The position numbers were made by a program, and so were the translations under genes. Shown here in pieces: positions 17,723 through 27,719 of a stretch of 64,000 bases of DNA. The DNA is from Staphylococcus sp. IVB6181 (GTDB lineage Bacteria; Bacillota; Bacilli; Staphylococcales; Staphylococcaceae), in the NCBI RefSeq assembly GCF_025561445.1, contig NZ_CP095096.1, forward strand, positions 1,467,822 to 1,531,821, read 5' to 3'. The notes under the pieces were generated by a model, which was given only the letters and a program-made list of their open reading frames with translations, was not told where the DNA came from and made no database searches. Numbering within the stretch: position 1 is the first letter of the stretch; each line of letters opens with the position of its first letter.

Positions 17723-19190
17723 TAAATCAAGTCCATTAATTTTCGAACGTTCAAGAGCAGGAAGATACGCATATTCTCTTCCAGAAAAAGAGATTGACAA
17801 TATTGAGATTAAAGATATTTTAGATGATAAATTCATCCGTAAAAATAAAGCAGAATTCCCTGAAGTTGCAGAGTTAGACTTAGTAAGACACTATACTGAG
17901 TTATCTAATAAAAACTTCGGTGTAGATACAGGATTCTATCCTTTAGGTTCTTGTACTATGAAGTACAACCCTAAAATCAACGAGAAAGTTGCTCGTATTC
18001 CTGGATTTGCGGAAGCACATCCATTACAACCAGAATCAGAAATCCAAGGTTCTCTTGAAATCATTCACAGTTTACAAGAAGAACTTAAAGAAATTACTGG
18101 TATGGACGAAGTTACGTTGCAACCAGCTGCAGGTGCACATGGTGAATGGACAGCACTTATGATTTTCAAAGCTTATCATGAGAAAAACGGCGAAGGTCAC
18201 CGTAACGAAGTAATCGTACCTGACTCAGCGCATGGTACTAACCCAGCGTCAGCTGCTTTTGCTGGTTTCAAATCAGTAACTGTAAAATCAAACGAAAACG
18301 GAGAAGTCGACGTAGAAGACTTGAAACGTCTTGTTAACGAAAACACAGCAGCAATCATGTTAACAAACCCGAACACACTTGGTATTTTCGAACACAATAT
18401 CATGGAAATCGGTAAAATTGTTCACGATGCCGGCGGTTTATTATACTATGATGGTGCTAACTTAAACGCTATTATGGATAAAGTAAGACCAGGCGACATG
18501 GGCTTTGACGCAGTTCACTTAAACTTACACAAAACATTCACTGGTCCGCACGGCGGCGGTGGTCCTGGTTCAGGTCCTGTTGGAGTTAAGAAAGAACTAG
18601 CAAGCTTCTTGCCAAAACCAATGGTAGTTAAAGATGGAGACACTTATAAATATGATAATGATATTGAAAACTCTATCGGCCGTGTTAAACCATTCTATGG
18701 TAACTTCGGTATCTACCTACGTGCTTACACGTATATCAGAACTATGGGTAATGTTGGTCTTAAAGAAGTATCTGAAGCAGCTGTGCTTAATGCCAACTAC
18801 ATTAAAGCACGTCTTAAAGATGCATTCGAAATTCCATATTCTCAATACTGTAAACACGAATTCGTATTAAGCGGATCTAAACAGAAGAAAGACGGTGTCC
18901 GTACGTTAGATATGGCGAAACGTCTATTAGACTTCGGCGTACATCCGCCTACAATCTACTTCCCGCTTAACGTTGAAGAAGGCATGATGATTGAGCCGAC
19001 AGAAACAGAATCTAAAGAAACATTAGATCACTTCTGCGACGCTTTAATTCAAATTGCTAATGAAGCGAAAGAAGATCCGGATAAAGTACTTGAAGCACCT
19101 CACAGTACTGTTATCGACAGACTTGACGAAACAAAAGCAGCAAGACATCCGGTATTGAAATTCGAAAACTTGCATGAAGAAAAACTTTAA
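17715..19190 (+). CDS. gcvPB: Glycine dehydrogenase (decarboxylating) subunit 2, P protein beta
   Basis: C-terminal, PLP-carrying half of the P protein. The pyridoxal lysine lies in [28 protein letters not shown] and [11 protein letters not shown] are conserved substrate and PLP contacts. ATG 17715 sits in the gcvPA end (coupled translation); the upstream open codons from 17682 are part of gcvPA. 491 aa, full length. A strong terminator follows. Confidence 0.95.
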   Translation: MVSKSSPLIFERSRAGRYAYSLPEKEIDNIEIKDILDDKFIRKNKAEFPEVAELDLVRHYTELSNKNFGVDTGFYPLGSCTMKYNPKINEKVARIPGFAEAHPLQPESEIQGSLEIIHSLQEELKEITGMDEVTLQPAAGAHGEWTALMIFKAYHEKNGEGHRNEVIVPDSAHGTNPASAAFAGFKSVTVKSNENGEVDVEDLKRLVNENTAAIMLTNPNTLGIFEHNIMEIGKIVHDAGGLLYYDGANLNAIMDKVRPGDMGFDAVHLNLHKTFTGPHGGGGPGSGPVGVKKELASFLPKPMVVKDGDTYKYDNDIENSIGRVKPFYGNFGIYLRAYTYIRTMGNVGLKEVSEAAVLNANYIKARLKDAFEIPYSQYCKHEFVLSGSKQKKDGVRTLDMAKRLLDFGVHPPTIYFPLNVEEGMMIEPTETESKETLDHFCDALIQIANEAKEDPDKVLEAPHSTVIDRLDETKAARHPVLKFENLHEEKL

Positions 19191-19203
19191 TCTATAAATA
19201 GAG

Positions 19204-19236
19204 AATCCTCCGTTATTTGATAGCGGAGGATTTTTC
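19204..19236 (+). terminator. Terminator of the gcv operon
   Basis: Stem 19204-19216 with 19220-19232 (AATCCTCCGTTAT / ATAGCGGAGGATT, one G-U pair), followed by T4. Confidence 0.85.
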
Positions 19237-19240
19237 ATAT

Positions 19241-19280
19241 AAAAATACGGCAATGACTTTACGTCATCGCCGCTATTTTT
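19241..19280 (-). terminator. Terminator of yqhL (minus strand), bidirectional
   Basis: Imperfect inverted repeat AAAATACGGC...GCCGCTATTTT with inner ATGAC/GTCAT pairing; A- and T-runs on both sides allow it to stop the minus-strand gene yqhL and any read-through from gcv. Confidence 0.72.
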
Positions 19281-19288
19281 GATTGATG

Positions 19289-19678
19289 CTATTTTTTTGC
19301 TTTAACTTTTCCGGTCCATTTTTTGTAACCGCCTTTAAGCATATAAATATCTCTATATCCATTTTTTCTTAAAATACGTGCTGCTCTGTAGCTTGCTACT
19401 CCGTTCGCATCACATAAATAAATAGGCTGGTCCTTTCTAAGACCTTTAAATCGTTGACTAAATAGTGTCATTGGAATGTTTCTGGCACCGATGATGTGAC
19501 CGTAGTCATAGTCAACTTTTTCACGTACATCAATAACTTGAGCTTTGCGCAGACCTTTGTGGAACTCATCTTGGTTCAATTCTGTCACAGCTCTTCGATT
19601 GATGAAAAATTGGACTAACATATATAAAGCAATAATAACTAAAACAGCTAAAATGATTATCCAAAAGCTATTCATCAT
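19289..19678 (-). CDS. Membrane-anchored rhodanese-like protein (YqhL)
   Basis: 129 aa: one N-terminal membrane helix (about residues 4-26), then a rhodanese domain with VIDVREKVDYDYGHIIGARNIP and the active-site cysteine in YLCDANGVAS. Rhodaneses carry persulfide sulfur; a role in sulfur transfer, perhaps toward lipoate or tRNA thiolation, is only inference from lying between gcv and lipM. It is transcribed opposite to its neighbours from its own promoter. AGGAGG precedes the first of two ATGs. Confidence 0.85.
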   Translation of the reverse strand: MMNSFWIIILAVLVIIALYMLVQFFINRRAVTELNQDEFHKGLRKAQVIDVREKVDYDYGHIIGARNIPMTLFSQRFKGLRKDQPIYLCDANGVASYRAARILRKNGYRDIYMLKGGYKKWTGKVKAKK

Positions 19679-19706
19679 GCTTCCTCCTATTTTTACCGAT
19701 ACTACA

Positions 19707-19735
19707 ATTATAAGACTGTTTCATTCAATTATCAA
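19707..19735 (-). promoter_or_regulatory. Sigma-A promoter of yqhL (minus strand)
   Basis: On the minus strand TTGATA (19735-19730), 17-bp spacer, perfect TATAAT (19712-19707), 29 nt before the yqhL start codon. Confidence 0.8.
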
Positions 19736-19833
19736 AAAGTTTTTCTCAAATTTGAAAGGAGTTTGTCTTTTATTAAGATATTCATAAATAAAAGAGATTG
19801 AAGGTATCGAAAGTTTTCATTTAGCAAATTAAT

Positions 19834-19870
19834 TTGAATCAAATATACTCTGTAGTATGGTACTATACAT
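19834..19870 (+). promoter_or_regulatory. Probable lipM promoter with overlapping dyad
   Basis: TTGAAT (19834-19839), 16-bp spacer, TATGGT (19856-19861). The -10 region overlaps an inverted repeat, TAGTA-TGG-TACTA inside TGTAGTATGGTACTATACA (19851-19869), which could be an operator. The regulator is unknown. Confidence 0.45.
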
Positions 19871-19908
19871 ACATACGAGTAATTCTAAGGTGATTGGAGA
19901 TTTTAAAA

Positions 19909-20739
19909 TTGACAGAAACATGGAATTTTATTAATTCAGGCAGTCATGATCCATTCTATAATATGGCAATGGACGAAGCGTTATTAAATTTTGTTTCAAG
20001 AGGGGAAATTGATCCTGTAATCAGATTTTATACTTGGGATCCTGCTACACTTTCTATCGGTTATTTCCAAAGACTTAAAAAGGAAATTGATATAGTAAAA
20101 GTGAAAGAAAAAGGTTATGGCCTTGTGCGTCGCCAAACAGGCGGCAGAGGCGTGTTGCATGACAAAGAACTTACTTATAGTGTGATTGTACCAGAATCTC
20201 ATCCAAACATGCCTAACACCGTTACAGAGGCATACAGAGTCATCTCTCAAGGATTATTAGAAGGCTTTAAACTCTTAGGCTTTGATGCTTACTTTGCGGT
20301 ACCGAGAAGCAAAGAAGAAAGAGAAAAATTAAAACAGCCTAGAAGTTCAGTTTGTTTCGATGCTCCGAGCTGGTATGAATTAGTAGTAGAAGGCAGAAAA
20401 ATTGCCGGCAGTGCACAAACAAGACAAAAAGGTGTTATCTTGCAGCATGGTTCCATTTTGAAAGATATAGATATTGATGATTTGTTTGATATGTTTATAT
20501 TTAAAAACGACCGCTTAAAAGACAAAATGAAACAAGCATTTATCGATAAAGCAGTAGCAATCAATGACATTTCAGATAAAACAGTCACATTAGAAGAAAT
20601 GGAAACTGCTTTTGAAAAAGGCTTCCAAAAAGGATTGAATATCAACTTCAAACCTTTAGAACTTAACGAAAAACAAAAACAAGAAATTGATGAACTTGCG
20701 GAAAAATATAAATCTGAAGAATGGACTTACCGCAAATAA
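19909..20739 (+). CDS. lipM: Octanoyl-[GcvH]:protein / octanoyl-ACP octanoyltransferase LipM
   Basis: Transfers octanoate from acyl carrier protein to lipoyl-domain proteins (first step of de novo lipoate assembly; GcvH is the acceptor in Bacillus). BPL/LplA fold with [18 protein letters not shown], the catalytic cysteine in [14 protein letters not shown] and the lysine in [11 protein letters not shown]; 276 aa. The frame is open from 19894; TTG 19909 with GGAG 9 nt upstream gives the family start MTETWNF. Its neighbourhood links it to the lipoate users gcv and, further on, bfmBB. Confidence 0.92.
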   Translation: MTETWNFINSGSHDPFYNMAMDEALLNFVSRGEIDPVIRFYTWDPATLSIGYFQRLKKEIDIVKVKEKGYGLVRRQTGGRGVLHDKELTYSVIVPESHPNMPNTVTEAYRVISQGLLEGFKLLGFDAYFAVPRSKEEREKLKQPRSSVCFDAPSWYELVVEGRKIAGSAQTRQKGVILQHGSILKDIDIDDLFDMFIFKNDRLKDKMKQAFIDKAVAINDISDKTVTLEEMETAFEKGFQKGLNINFKPLELNEKQKQEIDELAEKYKSEEWTYRK

Positions 20740-20745
20740 AATGAA

Positions 20746-20780
20746 CCCCTGAACAAAAAATCTATTGTTCAGGGGCTTTA
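20746..20780 (+). terminator. Terminator between lipM and the minus-strand gene
   Basis: CCCCTGAAC (20746-20754) pairs with GTTCAGGGG (20767-20775) and is followed by CTTTAAATTT. Serves lipM and, read on the minus strand, probably the small membrane gene as well. Confidence 0.75.
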
Positions 20781-20783
20781 AAT

Positions 20784-20996
20784 TTACTTATTACGTCTTC
20801 TATATTTCCATTTAGCAATTTTATACTTTCTTTGATCCTTTGTTAAGAAGAAAAAGAAGTAAATCAAATAAGCAATTGCTGCGATGATAGCTAAACTAAT
20901 GATAGTTCTTACTAAAGAAAATAGCATAGCGTCTAAATTCAAAATCAAACCGATTAACGCTATAAATAAAATAATATAAAATAGTCCTTTACGCAT
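20784..20996 (-). CDS. Small two-helix membrane protein, unknown function
   Basis: 70 aa starting MRKGLFYIILF at CAT 20994-20996, with AAAGGTGA just upstream; the five codons before it lack a ribosome binding site. Two hydrophobic helices (about 5-22 and 26-47) and a strongly basic end (KYKIAKWKYRRRNK) that should lie in the cytoplasm. I recognise no named family; similar short proteins occur at this place in other staphylococci. It is 26 nt downstream of the lipoprotein gene on the same strand and probably cotranscribed with it. Confidence 0.7.
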   Translation of the reverse strand: MRKGLFYIILFIALIGLILNLDAMLFSLVRTIISLAIIAAIAYLIYFFFFLTKDQRKYKIAKWKYRRRNK

Positions 20997-21022
20997 ATTT
21001 TCACCTTTCAATGTACTATGCT

Positions 21023-21610
21023 TTACGAATTAGAATTACTAATCTTAACTTGTGAGAGTTCTTGTTGTCCTTGTTTTAATTTCTTACTGTCTTTTGCAGA
21101 ATAACCATCTCTGATATTTTTAAATGCTTTAACAAGATCTTTGTTTAAAGTTTCGATGTTCTTGTCATCAGATTTATCTTTATCAGACAAGTTGCTGCTT
21201 TCACGTTCAAGTTTATACTTATCATGCGCACTTTGTAAGTCAGTTACGATTTTATCCAATTTGCTGACAACTGCTTCTTTACGCTTATTTTTATGAACAT
21301 CGCCTTCGATTTTATGATAATCCTTCAGAGTGTCCGTAACTTGCTGATAATATGCAGATGTCGCATGTGCGTTCTTAGTTTTTGAATTATTCTCTGCTGC
21401 TGCTTTTGTATTCTTTTTATCTGCACCTAATTGTTTTTCTTTGTTTTTTAAATCACTGATTTTCTGTTCCAACTCTTGATTGTCTAATTTTAGTTGATGA
21501 TTTTCATCACGTAATTTAGTTGTTTTCTTTTCTAATGGTCCCAAATTCTGACTGCCACAACCTGATAAAAGCAGTGCAGCACTAAAAATAGTCAAAAATA
21601 CTTTTTTCAT
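21023..21610 (-). CDS. Putative coiled-coil lipoprotein
   Basis: 195 aa with a lipoprotein signal peptide: MKKVFLTIFSAALLLSGCG, lipobox LSGC with Cys18 as lipid anchor. The next 50 residues are heptad-like (KLRDENHQLKLDNQELEQKI), followed by charged helices and a Ser/Lys-rich linker. No enzyme motif is seen; an envelope-associated structural or binding role is only inferred from topology. Ribosome binding site AGGAG. Known in staphylococci as a conserved hypothetical lipoprotein beside the M24 peptidase gene. Confidence 0.82.
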   Translation of the reverse strand: MKKVFLTIFSAALLLSGCGSQNLGPLEKKTTKLRDENHQLKLDNQELEQKISDLKNKEKQLGADKKNTKAAAENNSKTKNAHATSAYYQQVTDTLKDYHKIEGDVHKNKRKEAVVSKLDKIVTDLQSAHDKYKLERESSNLSDKDKSDDKNIETLNKDLVKAFKNIRDGYSAKDSKKLKQGQQELSQVKISNSNS

Positions 21611-21667
21611 AACCTTCTCCTAATTCATAAGCAAATAATATAGCATTATTTTATCATATTTAGAACT

Positions 21668-21684
21668 GGTATTCTTATAATACC
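21668..21684. promoter_or_regulatory. Perfect inverted repeat in the lipoprotein/pepQ divergent region
   Basis: GGTATT-CTTAT-AATACC, a 6-bp dyad in the 240-nt interval between two divergent genes, upstream of the lipoprotein gene. Its size fits an operator; no regulator is assigned. Confidence 0.35.
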
Positions 21685-21850
21685 GTTTCATGTCTATTAC
21701 TTTTTAATTTTCATCTCAATAAAGCGTGTAATCAAGTATAAAACCTTATAGTTCCGGTATCTTTGTGATAAACTTTGTTTATACGTAAATGAATGATTTT
21801 GTTAATCTCCAAATTAACTACCTAAATGAATTTACATAGGAGGAATACAA

Positions 21851-22909
21851 ATGTCAAAAAATGAAAAAGTAATTGAACTTTTATCTCAAAACAATCTAGA
21901 TGCATTGGTTGTATTATCAGATTACAACCGCCGCTATTTATCAGGTTTTACAGGTACAAGCGGTGCATTAGTCATCACACCGAAAGAAAACATTCTGATT
22001 ACGGACTTCCGTTATATTGATCAAGCCACACAACAAGCATCTGATTTTGAAATTGTAAATCGTTCTGCTGGGCTTGTAGAAGAAGTTAAAACTGTATTGG
22101 ATAAACTTAATGTTAAAAAAGCAGGGTTTGAAGGCCATATTGTAAGTTACGATACTTTCCAACTACTAAATGATTCTAACGTTGAATATCAAAGTATCGG
22201 CAACGCTATTGAGGATATCAGAGCGGTCAAAGAACAATACGAAATCGACACAATCCAAAAAGCTGCACAAATCGTAGATGAAACTTATGAATATATTCTA
22301 ACTATTGCAAAAGCAGGGATGACAGAACAAGAATTAAAAGCTGAATTAGAAAGCAAAATGCTTCGTTTAGGTGCCAGCGGTCCATCTTTCGATACGATTG
22401 TAGCTTCTGGTTACAGAGGTGCGCTCCCTCATGGTGTAGCAAGTGATAAAGTCATTGAAGAGGGCGACCTTATCACATTGGACTTCGGAGCATATTATAA
22501 TGGATATGTCTCAGATATCACACGTACTTTTGCAATCGGCCAACCTGATCCGAAACTTGTAGAAGCTTACAATATCGTTTTGGAAGCACAACAAGCTGCA
22601 GTAGATCAAATCAAAGCAGGCATGACTGGAAAAGAAGCTGACGCTATTGCACGCGATATCATCGCAAGCTATGGATACGGCGACAACTTCGGTCATTCTA
22701 CAGGCCATGGTATCGGCTTAGAAATCCATGAACAACCTATGTTAGCCAAACAATCCGACTATGTATTAACACCAAATAATTGCGTGACGGTAGAACCGGG
22801 TATCTATATAGAAGGACTAGGCGGCATCAGAATTGAAGATGACATTCTAATTACAGAAAATGGCAATGAAGTCTTTACTAAATGCACAAAAGACCTTATT
22901 ATTTTATAA
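21851..22909 (+). CDS. Xaa-Pro peptidase, M24 family (YqhT/PepP-like)
   Basis: 352 aa, creatinase N-domain (about 1-125) plus pita-bread M24 catalytic domain. Metal ligands are visible: Asp in LDFGAYYNGY, Asp in SDITRTF, His in GHSTGHGIGLEIHE, Glu in VEPGIYIEG and Glu in IRIEDDI. Cleaves N-terminal residues before proline or X-Pro dipeptides; aminopeptidase P and prolidase activities cannot be told apart here. AGGAGG upstream. Efp follows after 27 nt, an arrangement conserved in Firmicutes and sensible because both deal with proline. Confidence 0.9.
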   Translation: MSKNEKVIELLSQNNLDALVVLSDYNRRYLSGFTGTSGALVITPKENILITDFRYIDQATQQASDFEIVNRSAGLVEEVKTVLDKLNVKKAGFEGHIVSYDTFQLLNDSNVEYQSIGNAIEDIRAVKEQYEIDTIQKAAQIVDETYEYILTIAKAGMTEQELKAELESKMLRLGASGPSFDTIVASGYRGALPHGVASDKVIEEGDLITLDFGAYYNGYVSDITRTFAIGQPDPKLVEAYNIVLEAQQAAVDQIKAGMTGKEADAIARDIIASYGYGDNFGHSTGHGIGLEIHEQPMLAKQSDYVLTPNNCVTVEPGIYIEGLGGIRIEDDILITENGNEVFTKCTKDLIIL

Positions 22910-22936
22910 TGAAAGCCTATATGAGGAGGAAACTGG

Positions 22937-23494
22937 ATGATTTCGGTTAATGATTTTAAAACAGGTTTAACAATATCTGTAGATAATGGTATTTGGAAAG
23001 TTATTGATTTCCAACACGTAAAACCCGGAAAAGGTTCTGCGTTCGTTCGTTCTAAATTAAGAAATTTAAGAACTGGTGCGATTCAAGAGAAAACATTCCG
23101 TGCTGGTGAAAAAGTTGAACAAGCTATGATTGAAAACCACCGTATGCAATATTTATATGCGGATGGCGATTCACACGTATTCATGGACAACCAAACTTTC
23201 GAACAAACAGAACTATCTGGAGATTATTTAGAAGATGAATTAAAATACTTAAAAGCAAACATGGAAGTACAAATCCAAACTTATGAAGGCGAAACAATCG
23301 GTGTTGAACTTCCGAAAACAGTTGAGCTTGCAGTTACAGAAACTGAGCCAGGTATTAAAGGTGATACAGCAACTGGTGCCACTAAATCTGCTACTGTCGA
23401 AACAGGCTACACACTTAACGTACCTCTATTCGTAAACGAAGGAGATGTCCTAGTTATCAACACTAGCGACGGCAGCTACGTTTCAAGAGCTTAA
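22937..23494 (+). CDS. efp: Translation elongation factor P
   Basis: Relieves ribosome stalling at polyproline stretches. 185 aa, KOW plus two OB domains; the modification loop KPGKGSAF places Lys32 at the tip, the residue that carries 5-aminopentanol in Bacillus. C-terminal signature [19 protein letters not shown] is intact. Ribosome binding site GAGGAGG. Probably cotranscribed with the M24 peptidase. Confidence 0.96.
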   Translation: MISVNDFKTGLTISVDNGIWKVIDFQHVKPGKGSAFVRSKLRNLRTGAIQEKTFRAGEKVEQAMIENHRMQYLYADGDSHVFMDNQTFEQTELSGDYLEDELKYLKANMEVQIQTYEGETIGVELPKTVELAVTETEPGIKGDTATGATKSATVETGYTLNVPLFVNEGDVLVINTSDGSYVSRA

Positions 23495-23504
23495 TAATTT
23501 ATCA

Positions 23505-23606
23505 CCCTTTTCTTATATCCTAACTCAACAACAGAAATTAAATGGTTTCTAAATGAAACATTGGTTTTATCACGTTGAGGAGGTTTAAGAAAAGGGCTTC
23601 TTTTTA
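23505..23606 (+). terminator. Long branched hairpin with terminator-like end between efp and accB
   Basis: CCCTTTTCTTA (23505-23515) pairs with TAAGAAAAGGG (23586-23596); inside, CTCAAC (23524-23529) pairs with GTTGAG (23574-23579), and AATGGTTTC/GAAACATT can form an inner hairpin. CTTCTTTTT follows. About 92 nt is large for a simple terminator, but ending efp is the most economical role. Confidence 0.55.
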
Positions 23607-23658
23607 TTTAATCGTCATTTTCATACCGATATACTTAGTTAAAGTTGCAGTGATATGC

Positions 23659-23687
23659 TTGAATTGATAATTTCACTCAAGTAAAAT
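23659..23687 (+). promoter_or_regulatory. Sigma-A promoter of the accB operon
   Basis: TTGAAT (23659-23664), 17-bp spacer, TAAAAT (23682-23687), 38 nt before accB. No clear FapR site overlaps it. Confidence 0.68.
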
Positions 23688-23725
23688 ATACAAGAAGAGT
23701 AAAAACAATCTGAAGGAGCAGTACT

Positions 23726-24199
23726 ATGAATTTTAAAGAAATCAAGGAATTAATCGAAATACTAGATAATTCAAATCTTACTGAAATTAATATAGAGGAC
23801 AATAAGGGAAGTATCATTAATTTGAAGAAAGAAAAAGAAAGAGAAATTATTACACCTCAGATTTCGCAGCAAGCTTTCCCACAACAAACAGCTGCACCTG
23901 CACCTGTTCAAAATGAATCAGCTGCCAGCGAAACATCAGCTGCTGCTAATTCAGATGCGGATCAAGGCAAAACAATTAATGCACCTATGGTGGGAACTTT
24001 CTATAAATCGCCATCACCAGAAGAAGAAGCATATGTCAAAGTTGGGGACACAGTTTCAAATGATTCTACAGTATGTATATTAGAAGCGATGAAATTATTT
24101 AATGAAATTCAAGCTGAAGTATCTGGGGAAATTACTGAAATCTTAGTTGAAGACGGACAAATGGTAGAGTATGGCCAACCGTTGTTCAAGGTGAAATAA
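23726..24199 (+). CDS. accB: Biotin carboxyl carrier protein of acetyl-CoA carboxylase
   Basis: 157 aa: N-terminal helix, a Pro/Ala/Gln-rich flexible linker (about residues 48-85), and a C-terminal biotinyl domain with EAMKLFNEI, where the lysine carries biotin. Carries the carboxyl group between AccC and AccAD in the first step of fatty acid synthesis. First gene of a seven-gene operon; accC follows after 2 nt. Confidence 0.95.
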   Translation: MNFKEIKELIEILDNSNLTEINIEDNKGSIINLKKEKEREIITPQISQQAFPQQTAAPAPVQNESAASETSAAANSDADQGKTINAPMVGTFYKSPSPEEEAYVKVGDTVSNDSTVCILEAMKLFNEIQAEVSGEITEILVEDGQMVEYGQPLFKVK

Positions 24200-24201
24200 T
24201 T

Positions 24202-25554
24202 ATGAAAAAGGTATTAATCGCCAACCGCGGAGAAATCGCGGTTCGAATCATTAGAGCATGTAAGGATTTAGGATTGCACACAGTAGCAATTTATTCTGAA
24301 GGGGATAAAGACGCATTACATACTCAAATTGCTGATGAAGCATACTGTGTAGGTCCTACACAATCTAAGGATTCTTATTTAAACATTCCAAACATTTTAT
24401 CTATCGCAACTTCAACAGGTTGTGATGCAGTGCATCCTGGATACGGCTTTTTAGCTGAAAACGGTGATTTTGCGGAATTATGCGAAGCTTGCCAACTTAA
24501 ATTTGTCGGACCAAGCTATGAGTCTATTCAAAAAATGGGTATTAAAGACGTCGCAAAAGATGAAATGATTAATGCGAATGTACCGGTCGTACCAGGCAGC
24601 GATGGACTTGTAGAATCAATTGAAGATGCTAAGAAAACAGCTGAGGAAATCGGATATCCAGTTATTATCAAAGCTACTGCCGGCGGCGGCGGTAAAGGGA
24701 TTCGTGTTGCACGTGATGAGAAAGAATTAGAAAATGGTTATAAAATGACACAGCAAGAGGCTGAAACAGCATTCGGCAATGGCGGACTATATTTAGAAAA
24801 ATTCATAGAAAATTTCCGTCACATCGAATTTCAAATTATCGGGGATCAGTATGGCAACGTTATACAACTAGGGGAACGCGACTGTACGATTCAAAGAAGA
24901 ATGCAGAAACTTGTCGAAGAAGCACCTTCTCCGATTCTAACAGAAGAAAAACGTCATGAAATGGGGCAAGCATCAATCAGAGCGGCTAAAGCTGTAAATT
25001 ATGAAAATGCCGGAACGATTGAATATATCTATGATTTAGATACAGATGAGTATTACTTCATGGAAATGAACACAAGAATCCAAGTTGAGCACCCAGTTAC
25101 TGAAATGGTCACAGGTGTTGATTTAGTCAAACTTCAACTTCAAGTAGCAATGGGAGAACCCTTGCCGTTTAAGCAAGAAGATATAAAAATCAATGGCCAT
25201 GCTATGGAATTTCGTATTAATGCGGAAAACCCTTATAAAAACTTCATGCCATCACCTGGTAAAATCACACAATATTTAGCACCTGGCGGCTTTGGTGTTC
25301 GTATCGAATCTGCTTGCTATACAAACTATACAATTCCGCCTTACTATGATTCTATGGTTGCTAAACTGATTGTGCATGAACCTACACGTGAACAAACAAT
25401 CATGGCCGGCTTACGAGCATTAAGCGAGTTTTTAGTACTTGGTATTGATACAACTATTCCTTTCCATATCCGTCTATTGGAAAATGATATTTTCAACAGC
25501 GGACAATACAGCACCAAGTTCTTAGAACAAAATAACATTATGAATGAAGACTAA
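24202..25554 (+). CDS. accC: Biotin carboxylase of acetyl-CoA carboxylase
   Basis: ATP-grasp enzyme that carboxylates AccB-biotin. 450 aa with the N-terminal KVLIANRGEIAVRIIRA, glycine-rich ATP loop KATAGGGGKGIRV, FMEMNTRIQVEHPVTEMVTG and RINAEN, all conserved. Paired with accB. Confidence 0.96.
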   Translation: MKKVLIANRGEIAVRIIRACKDLGLHTVAIYSEGDKDALHTQIADEAYCVGPTQSKDSYLNIPNILSIATSTGCDAVHPGYGFLAENGDFAELCEACQLKFVGPSYESIQKMGIKDVAKDEMINANVPVVPGSDGLVESIEDAKKTAEEIGYPVIIKATAGGGGKGIRVARDEKELENGYKMTQQEAETAFGNGGLYLEKFIENFRHIEFQIIGDQYGNVIQLGERDCTIQRRMQKLVEEAPSPILTEEKRHEMGQASIRAAKAVNYENAGTIEYIYDLDTDEYYFMEMNTRIQVEHPVTEMVTGVDLVKLQLQVAMGEPLPFKQEDIKINGHAMEFRINAENPYKNFMPSPGKITQYLAPGGFGVRIESACYTNYTIPPYYDSMVAKLIVHEPTREQTIMAGLRALSEFLVLGIDTTIPFHIRLLENDIFNSGQYSTKFLEQNNIMNED

Positions 25555-25575
25555 CTTTGATTAGGAGGCTAATAT

Positions 25576-25938
25576 ATGGTTAAGGTATCAGAAAATACAC
25601 ATTCACAGCTAGGAAGAATTGAAATTTCACCTGAAGTCTTAATTTCAATTGCAAGCATTGCAACATCTGAAATTGAAGGGCTTGCTGGACACTTTGCCGA
25701 ATTAAAAAATGCATCTCCAGAAAAACTGAACCGAAAAAATCTGACTAAGGGTATCAAATTAGATACAAAAGAAGATGGAATTTATATAGATGTATTCTGT
25801 GAGTTTAAATATGGTATAAACATTTCTAAAACTGCATTGAAAATTCAAGAGACAATTTTCAATTCACTCAGCAACATGACAACTATAGTTCCTAAACAAG
25901 TCAACGTTCATATTACACATATCGAGGTTGAAAAGTAA
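25576..25938 (+). CDS. yqhY: Asp23/Gls24 family protein YqhY
   Basis: 120-aa Asp23/DUF322 protein (IEISPEVLISIASIATSEIEG is the family start). In Bacillus yqhY lies in the same place and its loss selects mutations that lower acetyl-CoA carboxylase activity, so it is thought to act on or with that enzyme. Here too it is 21 nt after accC in the operon. Distinct from the alkaline-shock protein Asp23 itself. Confidence 0.87.
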   Translation: MVKVSENTHSQLGRIEISPEVLISIASIATSEIEGLAGHFAELKNASPEKLNRKNLTKGIKLDTKEDGIYIDVFCEFKYGINISKTALKIQETIFNSLSNMTTIVPKQVNVHITHIEVEK

Positions 25939-25970
25939 TAAGAAATAAGATAAAAAAGGAGCAACTCTAA

Positions 25971-26360
25971 ATGAGTCGTAAAGAATCAAGAAGCCAAGCA
26001 TTTCAAGCACTATTCCAACTTGAAATGAAAAATACAGATTTATCTATAGACGAAGCCATTAACTTTATTAAAGATGATTATCCAGACTTGGAATTTGATT
26101 TTATTCATTGGCTGGTTTCAGGCGTTAAAGACCATGAAAGCGTACTAGATGAACAAATTCAAGAAAATCTTAAAGACTGGAAAGTATCTCGATTATTAAA
26201 AACCGATCGCATTATACTAAGAATAGCAGCTTTTGAACTTAAGCATAGCGATACACCGCCAAAAGTGGTCATCAATGAAGCAGTCGAGCTTGCGAAACAA
26301 TTCAGCGACGATGATCACTATCGCTTTATTAACGGCGTGTTGAGTAATTTAAATCAATAG
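25971..26360 (+). CDS. nusB: Transcription antitermination factor NusB
   Basis: 129-aa all-helical RNA-binding protein that with NusE (S10) binds boxA in rRNA leaders. The start [18 protein letters not shown] and [17 protein letters not shown] with the C-terminal FINGVLSNL are typical. AAAAGGAG upstream; 6 to 15 nt before xseA, in the accB operon. Confidence 0.94.
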   Translation: MSRKESRSQAFQALFQLEMKNTDLSIDEAINFIKDDYPDLEFDFIHWLVSGVKDHESVLDEQIQENLKDWKVSRLLKTDRIILRIAAFELKHSDTPPKVVINEAVELAKQFSDDDHYRFINGVLSNLNQ

Positions 26361-26375
26361 GATAGAGTGATAAGA

Positions 26376-27719
26376 ATGTCCGATTATTTAAGTGTTACAG
26401 CCTTAACCAAATATATTAAATATAAATTTGATCAAGATCCGCATTTGCAATCTGTGCTGTTAAAAGGAGAATTGTCGAACTTTAAAAAGCACAGCAGCGG
26501 ACACTTATATTTTAATCTTAAAGATAATAACAGTGTCGTCAATGCGATGATGTTCAAAGCACAAGCAAGCAAATTAGACTTTTCTCCAAAAGAGGGGGAT
26601 GAAGTCTTGATTGAGGCACGTGTTTCTGTTTATGAACGTCGAGGCAATTATCAAATCTATGTAAATAAAATGCATTTAGATGGTGTAGGTAATTTGTATC
26701 AGCGTTTAGAAGCATTGAAAAAGGATCTGACAAAACAAGGCTTATTCAATATGGAACATAAAAAACCGATTCCTAAGTTTCCTAAGAAAATAGCTGTCTT
26801 AACTGCCAGTACCGGTGCAGCTATCAGAGATATCCATTCTACAATTAACAGTCGTTTCCCGCTTGTTGAACAAATTCAAATCAGCACATTAGTACAAGGG
26901 GATCAGGCTAAAAAGGATATCGTTGAAAAATTAGAATATGCAGATACATTAGGGGCTGATGTAATTATTTTAGGCCGCGGCGGCGGTTCAATTGAAGATT
27001 TATGGAACTTTAACGAAGAAGAAGTTGTCAGAGCCATCTTCAATAATAAAACACCTGTTATATCAGCTGTAGGCCATGAAACAGACTTTACACTCAGCGA
27101 TTTTGTGGCAGATGTGAGAGCTGCTACACCGACACAAGCTGCAGTTATAGCTACACCAGACCAAGTGGAGTTAAGCCAATATATCAAACAGATGGAGTTG
27201 AATCTGTCACGCCATATTGTGCAATTAATCAACAATCAGAAAAAACACTTAGAACATGTAGCTTCATACTATAAGTTTAAACAACCTTCTTTATTGTATG
27301 ATCAACAAATACAAAGACGTGATGATTTAGAGCGTCAACTTAATATCAGTATGAACAATCAGCTGACAAGTCTGCGTCAACGCTTAGATTTGCTGAATAA
27401 CCGTATTAACATCAGAGATTTGCAGCAATTGGCGCAACAATCAAAAACATATAAAACACAATTAGACGATACGATGAATAAAGCGATTCAAAATATTCTT
27501 CATAATGCTAAATCTAATTTAGCGCAGCGCTTAGAAAGTTTAAACAACCTGAGCCCGACAAATACTATGCTGCGCGGATATACGATTGTTAATAAAGATG
27601 ATCAAGTGATTACAAGTACACAAGCATTAAAAACTAATGATAATATCAGCTTAACGATGAAAGATGGCGAAGTTGATGCGATAGTTAAGAAAGTTAGGTG
27701 TAATAAAGATGAGCAATAA
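26376..27719 (+). CDS. xseA: Exodeoxyribonuclease VII large subunit
   Basis: Degrades single-stranded DNA together with XseB. 447 aa: N-terminal OB-fold (about 5-100), catalytic domain with [24 protein letters not shown] and [23 protein letters not shown], then a coiled-coil region and [16 protein letters not shown] 26367 is also in frame, but ATG 26376 has better spacing and gives the S. aureus-like start [10 protein letters not shown]. Overlaps xseB by 11 nt. Confidence 0.94.
   Translation: MSDYLSVTALTKYIKYKFDQDPHLQSVLLKGELSNFKKHSSGHLYFNLKDNNSVVNAMMFKAQASKLDFSPKEGDEVLIEARVSVYERRGNYQIYVNKMHLDGVGNLYQRLEALKKDLTKQGLFNMEHKKPIPKFPKKIAVLTASTGAAIRDIHSTINSRFPLVEQIQISTLVQGDQAKKDIVEKLEYADTLGADVIILGRGGGSIEDLWNFNEEEVVRAIFNNKTPVISAVGHETDFTLSDFVADVRAATPTQAAVIATPDQVELSQYIKQMELNLSRHIVQLINNQKKHLEHVASYYKFKQPSLLYDQQIQRRDDLERQLNISMNNQLTSLRQRLDLLNNRINIRDLQQLAQQSKTYKTQLDDTMNKAIQNILHNAKSNLAQRLESLNNLSPTNTMLRGYTIVNKDDQVITSTQALKTNDNISLTMKDGEVDAIVKKVRCNKDEQ

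Noticed and set aside
19545-19787. Plus-strand 80-aa frame over yqhL
   Set aside because: It is opposite the rhodanese gene and its promoter, has no Shine-Dalgarno and no recognisable fold.
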